DNA of 16,351 nt from Bacteroidota bacterium (GTDB lineage Bacteria > Bacteroidota > Bacteroidia > AKYH767-A > OLB10). Below the pieces are notes generated by a model. It worked only from the letters and a program-made list of their open reading frames with translations. It searched no databases and was not told where the DNA came from. Where the stretch lies: positions 1 to 16,351 of the forward strand of contig JADKJB010000029.1 in NCBI GenBank assembly GCA_016722525.1, read 5' to 3'. The number at the start of each line of letters is the position of its first letter. Within the stretch, counting starts at the first letter, position 1. Of this stretch, positions 1-9,091 are shown piece by piece. Made by a program: the position numbers and the translations under genes.

Positions 1-1187
1 AAAATATGTATTTCTGCTTTTGGTCGGTTGCTGGCCAGCATAAATGCCGTATAACCGGAATACGTCATTCCATTGATGGCTTTTGCATCTACATCTGCGG
101 CAATTTTACAGGCATTAAAACAAATGGCATCCGATAAAAATGTTTTAGAATTTTTATCAGGCAATAAGTGTTTGTTATAAATTTCATCTTCCAGTTTCGG
201 TTCGTCTAATAATTTTATCAATCGTTTGAATAACGCGCGCGGTTTTTTCCAACAGAAGTTTCGCCACTAGCATAATTGCATCAGTCCATCTAAAACACCA
301 TTTGCCACATCGGTAATTTCTGCTCGTGATGACGCGACATTTTCTATCATCGATTCCTCATTTGTGTAGCAATTACAGGAGCAGATGCCCGAATACACTT
401 AGCAATAATATTTTTTGTATCAACGGCATTTCTTCCATCGCTACTTCAACACCCAAATCACCTCGTGCCATCATCACTGCATCTGTAGCTTTTATTATGC
501 TGTCAATATTTTTTGCTTCAGGTTTTTCAATCTTCGCCACTATCTTCAAAGAAGAATCATGCTGATGCAGAATATCTCTTAACTCATTTATTTCTTTTGC
601 TGTGCGCACAAAAGATAAGGCAAGCCAGTTTACAGGTTGTGTTAAAATAAAAGCCAAATCTGCTCTGTCTTTTTCTGTTAATTGGTAAAGATATTTTGGC
701 GTTTGGTAAATTAAATCCTTTTTGGAAGATAAATGCCGCCTGAAATTATTTTGCATTGCACGGTTTTCGCATCTAGAATTTCTTCTACCTGCAATTCTAA
801 TTTTCCATCGTCAATTAAAATAAACTCGTTTACTTTTAAGTCAGTCGTCAGTTTTTCATACGTAACAGAAAATATTTCTTTAGTACCAATTACATCTTCG
901 CATGTTACTTTTATGGATTTCCTTCTTTTAATTCAATCGCATTATTTTGCATCAAACCTGTTCGCAATTTCGGACCTTGTAAATCCGCTAAAATGCTCAT
1001 ATTGCATTGTGTTCCTGTTTAGGTTTGTATAAGTGCTTAATAACTTGCTCGTGGTCGTCGTGGCGTCCGTGTGAAAAATTTAAACGAAATACATTCACCA
1101 CTTTGATACAACTCAACGAGTTTTTCATAACTGTTGCTTGCTGGTCCAATGGTGGCTACTATCTTAGTTTTCTTTTGTATTGTTCAT
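1..1187 (-). CDS. pyk: Pyruvate kinase, C-terminus cut by window start
   Basis: Catalyses phosphoenolpyruvate + ADP to pyruvate + ATP, the last step of glycolysis, in the cytosol. Read across several frame breaks, the minus strand gives KTKIVATIGPAS at the N-terminus (about 1125-1170), VNVFRLNFSHGRHDDHEQ (about 1050-1105), the B-domain, then ALSFVRTAKEINELRDIL, VAKIEKPEA with the catalytic Lys, and MMARGDLGVE (about 460-650). VIATQM..ESMIENVASSRAEITDVANGVLDGTDAIML follows at about 250-400. The C-terminal allosteric domain begins but is cut after MTYSGYTAFMLASNRPKAE, so roughly the last 100 residues lie outside the window. The ATG at 1185-1187 overlaps the 3' end of the IPExxxVDY gene by about 29 bases, which suggests co-transcription. 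One base is out of register just after the start codon. The breaks look like sequence error, because every conserved block is present in order. Confidence 0.93.
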
Positions 1188-1498
1188 TAAAATGTCTGAT
1201 TAATAAATTAGCGTTTGATTTCAGCAGATTTACATCAACTGAATAGCGGATTGCACACCTGAATTTTGCCAGTAAATCAGTGAAGTTCTTTTGTTCAAAA
1301 TAATCTTCTTCACCATTTAACAGAAACAGAAAATCAAAGTTCTTCAATTCCGGAATTAAAATATTTCCTGAGTTTTTGTTTTGTATCAATTCTAAAGTGT
1401 AGAAATCAGCCTCATTTTTATACTTATAGGCATTAAAATGTTTGAGCTTTTATCTGCGGACTGTAAAATTCAATATCGTGCACGCGCTTAAAATTCCA
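1159..1498 (-). CDS. IPExxxVDY family protein, N-terminus missing
   Basis: Small conserved protein of unknown function, found in Bacteroidota and commonly encoded next to pyk. The readable part includes FKRVHDIEFYSPQIKAQ, one frame break near 1440, then HFNAYKYKNEADFYTLELIQ and the family signature ILIPELKNFDFLFLLNGE (about 1303-1360). The rest runs to a TAG at 1159-1161. The signature has FDF where VDY is usual. From memory of the family, about 30-40 N-terminal residues are absent: at about 1498 the sequence switches abruptly into acpP on the other strand, leaving no start codon. The 3' end overlaps the start of pyruvate kinase. The family assignment rests on the motif and on the neighbouring genes. 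Confidence 0.75.
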
Positions 1499-1501
1499 GA
1501 A
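1496..1501. other. Abrupt junction: IPExxxVDY (-) into acpP (+)
   Basis: Minus-strand coding homology to the IPExxxVDY protein runs up to about 1497. Plus-strand homology to the last third of acyl carrier protein begins at about 1499. Neither gene has its 5' end and there is no intergenic space for the two promoters expected between divergent genes. Roughly 300 bases or more appear to be missing; that size is my estimate from the usual lengths of the two proteins. Confidence 0.65.
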
Positions 1502-1590
1502 AAGAATTCAACATTATAATTCCGGATGAACAAGCTGATAAAATTAAAACAGTAGGTGAAGCCATTGCTTATTTAGAAGCAAACGTATAA
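1499..1590 (+). CDS. acpP: Acyl carrier protein, 3' fragment only
   Basis: Carries the growing fatty-acyl chain on a 4'-phosphopantetheine arm during fatty acid synthesis. Only the C-terminal 30 or so residues are present: KEFNIIIPDEQADKIKTVG followed by EAIAYLEANV and TAA at 1588-1590. They match helices III and IV of bacterial ACP closely. The DSL motif with the phosphopantetheine Ser, and everything before it, is missing because of the junction at about 1498. The gene is essential and fabF follows directly, so the loss is more likely a sequence deletion than a true pseudogene. The gap to fabF is 74 bases. Confidence 0.85.
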
Positions 1591-1600
1591 CACCACTACT

Positions 1601-1628
1601 GTCATTCTGAAAGAAGTGAAGAATCTGT
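1601..1628. repeat. Short intergenic repeat with inverted ends
   Basis: The bases from GTCATTCTGAA to AAGAATCTG form a small imperfect palindrome: the arms ATTCT (1604-1608) and AGAAT (1620-1624) flank a purine-rich core, GAAAGAAGTGA. It lies in the 74-base acpP-fabF gap. It closely resembles a short dispersed intergenic element I recall as very common in Bacteroidota genomes (form TCATTCTGAGCGAAGCGAAG). That identification is from memory, and there is one copy in this window. Confidence 0.5.
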
Positions 1629-1664
1629 CTTTACTTGCATTATCTTATTAATGAGAATTAGCCT

Positions 1665-2919
1665 ATGAAGTTTAATCGTGTAGTGGTAACAGGAATCGGT
1701 GCCATTACACCTTTAGGAAATTCAATACCTGAATTTTGGAATGGTTTATCAAATGGGTTAGTGGCTGTGATTTTATAACCGGTTTTGACACACACAATTT
1801 CCGCACCAAATTTGCCTGTGAAGTAAAAGATTTTAATCCTGATAACTTTTTGATAAAAAGAATTAAAGAAATTAGATCCATTCGGTCAGTATGCTTTAGT
1901 TAGTGCAGATGAAGCATTAAAGATGCTGCTTTATTAGAATATACCGAACTCAATAAAAAAAGAGTTGGTGTATTGTTCACCTCAGGTTTCGGCGGCGTGC
2001 AAACGTTTGAAAGAGCTGTTTCAATATTTTCAAAACGGAAGAAATCCGAGATATTTTAGTCCGTTTTTGTGCCACGCACCTTGCTCGACCTCGTAGGTGG
2101 AAGCATTTCTATTAAATATGGGTTTTAAAGGCATGGAATTTTTTCGGTGGTGGCTGCCTGTGCAAGTTCTACCAACGCCTTGATTGATGCACTAAATTAT
2201 ATTCGGTTTAGGCAAAGCAGATGTCTTGATAGTTGGTGGTTCGGAAGCGTCGATAGTAGAAGTTGCGATTGGCGCATTTGGAGCGATAAAAAAGCACTTT
2301 CTGAAAGAAATAACGATCCGAAACAGCTTCTCGTCCATTTGATTTAGAACGAGATGGTTTTTGTGATGGGTGAAGGCAGTGGTTGCATGGTGCTGGAAAG
2401 TCTGGAACATGCACAAAAACGCAATGCTAAGATTTATGCAGAAGTAGCAGGTGGCAGCATGAATGCAGATGCGTATCATATAACAGCACCAAATCCTGAA
2501 GGTGAAAGCGTAGCGCAGGTAATGCAGGATGCCTTGGAAGACGCAAATATGTCTTTGAACGAAATTGATTATATCAATGTGCATGGAACTTCTACGCCTT
2601 TAGGTGATGGCAGAGATAAAAGCCATACAGCAGGTTTTGGCGAGCATGCGTATGAAGTAAATATAAGTGCTACTAAATCCATGACAGGTCATTTGATGGG
2701 CGCAGCTGGCATTATAGAAGCAATTACATCTGTACTCGCAATGCAGCATAATATGATTCCATAACTATCAATCATTTTACAGATGATGCAGCATTTGATA
2801 CTAAATTAAATTTTACGTTTAATAAGCACAAGAGAAAAAAGTAAATGCAGTTTTATCTAATAATTTTTGGATTTGGCGGACATAATGCATCTATTATTTT
2901 CAAACGGTTTGTTAATTGA
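1665..2919 (+). CDS. fabF: 3-oxoacyl-ACP synthase II (KAS II)
   Basis: Condenses malonyl-ACP with acyl-ACP to elongate fatty acids. The ATG at 1665 begins MKFNRVVVTGIGAITPLG. Joining five or more frame breaks gives a protein of about 415-420 residues, the usual length. The catalytic Cys is in VVAACASSTNALIDAL (Cys codon 2159-2161). The two active-site His residues are in VHGTSTPLGD (codon 2582-2584) and KSMTGHLMGAAG (codon 2690-2692). RPFDLERDGFVMGEG and NNFGFGGHNASIIF are also visible. The whole catalytic triad is intact, so the enzyme should work once indels are corrected. It lies between acpP and rnc, a typical bacterial order. The stop is TGA at 2917-2919. Confidence 0.95.
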
Positions 2920-2924
2920 TTCTT

Positions 2925-2956
2925 ATTCGTGTAAATTCGTGTGGTATTGGCAAACA
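2925..2956. repeat. Short direct repeat in fabF-rnc gap
   Basis: ATTCGTGT occurs twice with a 10-base period (2925-2932 and 2935-2942), followed by GGTATTGGCAAAC. It fills most of the 43-base gap between fabF and rnc. It resembles dispersed intergenic repeats of the form ATTCGTGTAATTCGTGGC that I recall from Bacteroidota genomes. That comparison is from memory. Confidence 0.35.
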
Positions 2957-2962
2957 AATAGT

Positions 2963-3683
2963 ATGATTTCCTTTTCAAAACTATTTTTCCTCGTAAACAT
3001 ATAGAACAGCAATTTCTGTTTAAAGATATGTATGAACATTTGCAAATGTTTCCCGTTAAAATCAAGAAGACAATTATATTCGTGCATTAACGCATTCATC
3101 GTTCACAAAAAAATAGAGAGAAAAATGAACGTTTAGAAATTTCTCGGTGATGCTGTGATTAATTTTTTTGTGTGGCAGAAGGTTTGTATTATAAAATGGA
3201 TGGAAAAGACGAAGGCACATTGACAAAGCAAGAGCATCCATCGTAAACAGAAAAACCTGAATAAAATCGGAATTGAAATTGGTATTCCAAAACATTTACG
3301 TCATAAATTATCTGATAAGCAATTAGAAGAAGCACCTGATATTATTGGCAATGCATTTGAAGCGTTAATAGGTGCTTACTTTTTAGATTATGGAATGCAT
3401 GATACAGAAGTGTTTGTCGGTAAAATATTAATGAAAGATTTTGATGTAGACAACTTTCACAAAAATATTTCAGACCCGAAAAGTTTTTTACTGGAATGGA
3501 TTCAATCTAAGAAGAAACAAATTGCTTTTGTACACCATACAGCACCAACAGATACAGGTGGTTTGTTTTCTGTCACTTTAAAGATTGATGGTGAGGACAG
3601 AGCCAATGGAAATGGCAAGAATAAAAAAAGAAGCAGAGCAGGATGCTTGCTGGTCTGCTATTAAAAAGTCTGGAATTAGATAG
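2963..3683 (+). CDS. rnc: Ribonuclease III
   Basis: Double-strand-specific endoribonuclease that matures rRNA and processes structured mRNA. From the ATG at 2963 (MISFSKLFF) the reading, across several frame breaks, gives about 240 residues. The RNase III domain has the signature NERLEFLGDAVI (about 3128-3165) with its metal-binding Glu and Asp. It continues through DEGTLTKQRASIVNRKNL and a second catalytic block, PDIIGNAFEALIGAYFLDYG (about 3338-3397), whose Glu is conserved. The C-terminal double-stranded RNA-binding domain spans DPKSFLLEWIQSKKKQ to KKEAEQDACWSAIKKSG (about 3474-3675). It ends at TAG 3681-3683. Following fabF directly is a classic arrangement. It converges on the TPR gene with an 8-base gap and no visible terminator. 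Confidence 0.93.
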
Positions 3684-3691
3684 TTAGGCAG

Positions 3692-5503
3692 TTAATTCTT
3701 CTTACAGTAATAATCATACATTTTTGCGCATCGGCATTTCCTTCTTTGCTGCTGAAAAATCAATACATGTAGCATCTGAATCTGTTTTTGGCTATATGTA
3801 ACATTCCTCTGTTATACAATGCATTTATGAGTTTTGGATTTTGTTTCAAAGAAGCATTAAAATCAATCAGTGCATTTGCAGAATCTTTAAATACAACTTT
3901 GAAATTGCGCGGTTACAAAACGCTTCGGCATTTGTAGAGTCTATTTTTATAGCGCTTGAATAATCAATAATGGCATCCGGTGAAATTGCCTTTAGAAAAT
4001 TTCAAATTACCTCTGTTATAAAATGCTTTTGCATGTCGCGGATTTATTTTTAATCGCACGGGTATAATCAGCAAATGCTGCATCTTTCTGATTTATTTTT
4101 CTAATTCACACCTCTGTTATTCCACAAATCATCATGCTCAGGGTCCACATCTATGGCTTTGGTATAATCATCTATCGCACCTTGTGCATCATTTAGCAGC
4201 CGCGTCCTATTCCTCTTGTATAATAACCATAATAACTGTCAGGTTGTCTTTCTATGATAGATGAAAATAAAGTGTAACTGTCTTTCCTCTTTATTACGAT
4301 TCCAGGTAAGAAAACAAAAAATCAAAGTATATAATTAAAACAGAAGTTAGCACGGTTTAATTTTTTGGTGTTTCCAATTTCATTATTTCTTATCATTAAA
4401 TAGAATCTGGCAATAATAAAGAACAACCCGATATATGGAACATAAGAATATCTCTCAGCAACAATAGCTTTACCAACCGGAACTACCTGAATTACCATTG
4501 CTACCGTAAAAAAATAAAAGAGAAATCCGAACAGCAATTCTTTTTGTATTTGTTTGAATTTGAAAAATAACAGAACCAGAGCAACAATAACAAGTGGCGA
4601 AAATAATATTCCATTGGTAGGAATTCATTCACTTTCACAGGATATAAATACATAGATGAAAAGGTGAATCGGAACAAATAATTTTGCTATATAAAAACAA
4701 GCCCGTAAGAAGCTAAAAACAATTTATCAAAGATGGAGAAATGCGCTACCATATTCATGGAGCCTGATTTGTTCTGAGAAACTAAACAAGTACTCCAAAT
4801 AATACAGAAAGAATAAGAATGGAATTTTTTGAAGTAAAGAGGTATAGTTATTTTTACCTTCATAAAAATCTATTAAGAAAAGTACAGGTGTTAATGCTAC
4901 TGCAGCAGATTTTGATAAACACGATAATAACATCATTGCCACAGCATATATCAGACATTTTATTATTATTTTCGGTAATAAACCGATGATATAATATAAG
5001 CGATAACAGAAAAAAGCAGTATACAAAAGATCTTTCTTTCAGATATCCAAGCCCCAGATTTACATGCATAGGATGTATGGCAAACAACAAGGAAACTATA
5101 AATGCCGCTTCTTTATTTGAGCAACAACTTAATCAGATAAAACCAAACCGGTATTCAGCAAATGCAACATAATATTATTGAAGTGATAAGGCGTTGGATT
5201 TAACTTGAAATAAATGATACTCTATAGCATTTGATAAGGTGGTTATCGGATGATAATTATCTAAATGAAAATGAGTAAACATAAACACTATGCTATTCCA
5301 CGAAAAATCTTTCAGCATAGGATTGTTGATGATGTAACATCATCGTCCCAGTTTATAATAAAATAATTGCTTAAAGTGGTTGCGTAGAGAATAAAGGTGA
5401 GTACCAAAACTGGCGCAAGATAAAGCCATGCCGCTATGTTTTTTTTGGAAACAACTTTTGATGTTTGTGCCGGTTGTTTTTTATGTTTCTTCTTTTCAAC
5501 CAT
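3692..5503 (-). CDS. TMTC-like GT-C membrane protein with TPR repeats
   Basis: Multi-spanning membrane protein with C-terminal tetratricopeptide repeats, resembling eukaryotic TMTC O-mannosyltransferases and their many bacterial homologues. The ATG at 5501-5503 gives a Lys-rich cytosolic tail, MVEKKKHKKQ, then a first membrane helix (residues about 23-45) and the loop motif FIINWDDDV near residue 50. The Asp pair sits where GT-C enzymes keep their acidic motif. Further blocks are AIHPMHVNLGLGYLKERS (about 5035-5090), LSCLSKSAAVALTPVLFLID (about 4865-4930) and VGKAIVAERYSYVPYIGLFF (about 4425-4480), all typical of this family. Four to five TPRs follow (about 3700-4290), with DSYYGYYTRG, LWNNRG, AFYNRG and ALYNRG signatures. 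The length is about 600-610 residues. Substrate and reaction cannot be read from sequence. It starts about 8 bases after the ABC1 kinase gene and is probably co-transcribed with it. Confidence 0.8.
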
Positions 5504-5510
5504 ATTATAT

Positions 5511-7231
5511 TTAATGATTGTTTTTTAACGACTGATTGAATTTCAGATTTCCAATAAGATTTCAATGCTAATATAAAACCAAGCGCTAACAATGGTGTGA
5601 ACACAAACCATTCTAAACCGCAGCCGCTAAGATAGAACCACCTATTATACAACAACCGCCAAAAATAGTATTTTGCAAAGCACTTCCAATTGGTTTTTCT
5701 TTTCTACCAGTTCTGTTTCAAAGCGTTTAAATGCTTCAGATAATACTAACGGTGAGCGCAATAATATCCATAAACTCAGGTGCGCTCTGCAATTGTGTTT
5801 CAATAAATCCAATGGATTCACTTCGCTAACAACATTTTGCGGATATGCTTTTTACTTACTTTCTGAATATCAAAACCAGGCATAATTACATTTCAACGCC
5901 TCCATAAGTAATAATAGCTCACCATCAACACAATTCTAACGGATAATACAAACGATATTTAGAACCTAACGCCACAGATTCTAAGATTAACTTTGCCAAT
6001 GAAAACTCTTTGAAGTTTGAGATTTCAACCATTTATTTCAACAGAAACAAACTCTTTTCTAAAGCCTTCCACATCGCTGTTTTTTCCTTTGCGTGCCAGT
6101 AAAGTAGGTAACGCGCAGCACCAAGCGGGTCGCAATTTGCAAACTATTGAAATAATGCAACATTGCTTTTCGTGTAGTATCTTCAAATCTGCCAACCATA
6201 CCTAAGTCAATAAATCCCTACTTGTGGTCCGGTCGGTCCATCCATTATCATTAAATTTCCCGGATGCAAATCAAAGTATGGAAAAACCCATCGTGATGCA
6301 ACATTTGTATAATAGAATAGGCACCATAGTCTACAATCTTCGCTCTGTCTTCTTCAGAATATCTTTCGTAAGCACGTATATCTGGTTTATACCACGAATA
6401 AACTGCATACAAATTAAATCGCTAGTAGAATATTGTCTGTATATTTTTGGGAAATGAATTTCTGGATGTTTAGCAAAATTAATGGTAAATTCTTCTGCAT
6501 TATCTGCTTCTAACCTAAAATCAACTTCTCTGTTGGTATATTCACAAAATTCAGTGAACATATTTTTAGGCTGCAAGTGCGGTATAAATAATTCCAGAAA
6601 TGCACCTATCACTTTTATAATTCTGCTATCCGTTTGTATTAATTCGCGTGTGCCTGGTTTTATTAATTTCAATACTACTTCTTCACCGGTTCTCAAGGTA
6701 GCTCTGTGTGTTTGTGCAATAGAAGCGGAACCAAGCGGATTTGTTTCACTTCTGTAAATACTCTGTGTATTGGTTGTCCAATTTGTTCTTCTACTAATTC
6801 AGCAAATCGGTCGTAGCTGATAGCAGGTAAGGTATCTAATAATTTTTTATTCATCGGTGATATCTTTCGGCAGCATATCTTCACGCAAGCTCATAATTTG
6901 TCCGAGCTTAATGTAAGTAGCACCTAACATTTCCAAACGTCTCCTGAGTTGTACTGCAAATGCTGACGGATTAATTTCTTTTAATAAAGGCCAGTGCAGC
7001 CATAAAACAGGCGTAAAAATATCTTTAGTAATGCTGAATTTCGCTTTGGTAGCACGTCTGTGGCGCATATAAGCGTAACCGCCACCTAACAATAAACGGT
7101 GAGATGTCTGTTTGTTGTTAAAAAAACGCACAAACAGCGAACTTGCGTTCTATATATTGTTCAAATACTCTGTTAGCATCCTGGTCTTGCGGATGTAAGT
7201 CTATATTTTCCTGTGTTTCGGTTGCTTCCAT
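5511..7231 (-). CDS. ABC1/UbiB-family atypical kinase (AarF-like)
   Basis: Member of the ABC1/ADCK/UbiB atypical protein-kinase-like family, linked in other bacteria to ubiquinone or other isoprenoid-lipid metabolism. The start is ATG at 7229-7231 (MEATETQENIDLHPQDQD). Hallmarks appear in order: the KxGQ motif in GATYIKLGQIMSLREDMLP (KLGQ codons 6898-6909), the Ala-rich loop GSASIAQTHRATLRTGEEVV near 6680-6740, and VVLKLIKPGT with the nucleotide-binding Lys. These are followed by an HxDxHPGN-type catalytic block near 6260-6285, disturbed by an extra TT, and the metal-binding block FIDLGMVGRF near 6190-6215. The last 50 residues form two membrane segments (FGGCCIIGGSILAAA and FVFTPLLALGFILALKSYW), usual for bacterial AarF proteins. 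The end is uncertain by a few codons because of an A-run. Menaquinone would be the likely quinone in Bacteroidota, but the substrate is inference. Confidence 0.88.
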
Positions 7232-7294
7232 AGTTTAAGAAAGAATAATTTTGTAAGATACTACATAGAAATAATTTCTGCAATTTTTTGAAAT

Positions 7295-7333
7295 AAAAAC
7301 CCTCATGGTTTTAAACTTGCACGAGGTTTTTTT
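7295..7333 (-). terminator. Rho-independent terminator after the PorP-OmpA gene
   Basis: On the minus strand, AAAACCTC pairs with GAGGGTTTTT around a loop of about 18 bases and runs into a T-rich tract. One arm appears to lack a single G, consistent with the window's deletion errors. It lies 34 bases beyond the stop of the PorP-OmpA gene and 64 bases before the ABC1 kinase start, so it separates the two minus-strand units. The hairpin is nearly symmetric and could work in either direction. Confidence 0.6.
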
Positions 7334-7366
7334 ATTTATTAAGACATAAGTTTAAGGTTTGTCTAT

Positions 7367-9059
7367 TCAGATACCTACTATTTCAACCTTACGTTGTTTA
7401 GAAGCAGCTACACTATAAACAGATTTTGTTCTGTCTTTTCTGCTGTCGCTAATTTCTTTAGGTGACATAAGTTTCACCAAATGGAATTGCTAATGCTGAT
7501 TTAGATAATACTTTAAAGTTATCACTAAACGTGATTCTACCAATTTAATAATACTGCTGATACGACAACTCAGACAATTTCTTATTGTATTCTTCTGAAG
7601 CTAATGGAGAAGTGTAACCTCTGAATTCTAAAGTAACTACATAACCACTATCCACCAAATTTGATAATTCTCTTACAACATCATCCACTCTTGAGTAATT
7701 TTTATCAATTTGAGTAAAGAAAGTAATATCATCAGGTGCATCTTCAGATTTAGAAGTAAAATCCGGTTGATTAGTTTTTGTAAGAAATTATATAATTCAC
7801 CATAGTTACAACATTATTACTTTTGGTATATTTTATCAAAAAATAATTCAATTGGCAACATCGACATTATTTTCTCTGTAGTTCTAACTATAGTAATAAT
7901 AGGAGATTCTGTTTTTAAAACTAGGTTTTAAAACTAATTCGATAGAATCTATATATAAATGCGGAACAGTATCAGCAGGAATAACCTGATTCAATACCGT
8001 ATCAACTAAATTATGAGTTGAGTCCTCATATCTTATACGTATTTTAGTTTCTACTGTAGCAGGTACTGTAGGATACAGGACATTGTTTAGTTTTCACTTC
8101 ACCGAATTCGTAGTTCAATGCAATTTCAAAGCACCTTGTGCTTTTGTTGCTTTCTTAAATCTGACACATTGAAATCATAAGCTGCACCTCTCTTAATGTT
8201 TTGTATAAGAAAGATAAATAGGCAATAGCAGCATCGTTTCCAATGGCACGGTAACCTGCACCAAAACCAACACCAAAATCTTTTTCTCACTAAAACGAAC
8301 TTCAATTGCATTCACTAACAACAATTGATTTGCTTTCTTCTGATTTTGAAAAAACACACCTGGCTGCACATTCCAGTTATCTTTTATACCAACTTTTGCT
8401 TTTGCATATGCAGAATGTCTGGATGGTAATTTAGAAGAAGTGAAATATAGAAAGTTTTGATTTGGCTGATGTAAATTAGAAGTAGAACCACCTATATCTA
8501 AAGTAGTTTTTTCTTTAATTTTAGTTCTGAAATTTAAGCCCAATGTAAAGTTTGGATAAGATACATTGTTATTGGAAAATGATTCACCTGTTGGTAAATT
8601 CGGATCGAAAGAAGAACCATTGTATTGGTTGTCAAATTTAGCAATCCTAAAGCATCTAATGATTTAACGAGTAATACCGCAATGATACCAATAGTAAGTA
8701 AATGTTTTTCCTTGCTAAAATATTTTCCAAAATTCATCGTAAGATTTGGATTGAAAATACTAAGATTACCATCACCTGCTTTATCATAAAGGAAACTTAC
8801 ACCACCACCTATAACCATCTTTCGGAAATTTTTAAGTGCGCGGTCATCAGATTGCCGTTGTAGAGGTAGGAACTGGTAAAGTACGCCATTGGTCTGTATA
8901 ATCCTGCCAAACGATTTGCCTTGCCATATTCCATAATACCTGCAAATGCGGGTTTAAGTATAATGGATTGTATTGTATTTGACTGAAATGCGGATCCTGA
9001 GCAAACGTTAGTTTAGCTGCTGATACAACCAATAAGCCTAAAATTAAATACCATTTCAT
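7367..9059 (-). CDS. PorP/SprF-type T9SS membrane protein fused to OmpA-like domain
   Basis: Outer-membrane protein of the type IX secretion/gliding system. The ATG at 9057-9059 gives a signal peptide (MKWYLILGLLVVSAAKLTFA) followed by QDPHFSQIQYNPLYLNP, the hallmark start of PorP/SprF proteins. Beta-strand-rich sequence follows, with MVIGGGVSFLYDKAGDGNLS, LGLNFRTKIKEKTTLDIGG and SAYAKAKVGIKDNWNVQPGV, reaching ALNYEFGEVKT near 8090. The same stretch continues, across frame breaks, through VETKIRIRYEDSTHNLVDTV (about 7990-8060) into an OmpA-like domain. That domain has FFTQIDKNYSRVDDVVREL, LEFRGYTSPLASEEYNKKLS and LRISSI, and ends SVYSVAASKQRKVEIVGI with TGA at 7367-7369. I see no start codon, second signal peptide or gap between the two parts, so I annotate one gene of about 565 residues. 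Two genes hidden by frameshifts remain possible. SprF is needed to secrete SprB-type proteins, and its position just after the giant type B substrate fits that role. Confidence 0.82.
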
Positions 9060-9091
9060 ATGCGCTAATATAAGTTTATTTTTTAATAATT

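Noticed and set aside
326..1246. Plus-strand open frames over the pyruvate kinase region
   Set aside because: The minus strand carries unmistakable pyruvate kinase motifs. The plus-strand frames have no recognisable content.
5434..5655. Separate small membrane protein (LEWFVFTPLLALGFILALKSYW)
   Set aside because: After one frame correction it joins the ABC1 kinase and forms its usual C-terminal pair of membrane segments. The remainder of that frame runs out of phase into the next gene.
1..7231. Pyruvate kinase, fabF, rnc and the ABC1 kinase as pseudogenes
   Set aside because: The catalytic residues I could read are kept and the breaks are single-base indels at a similar rate everywhere, so sequence error is the better explanation.
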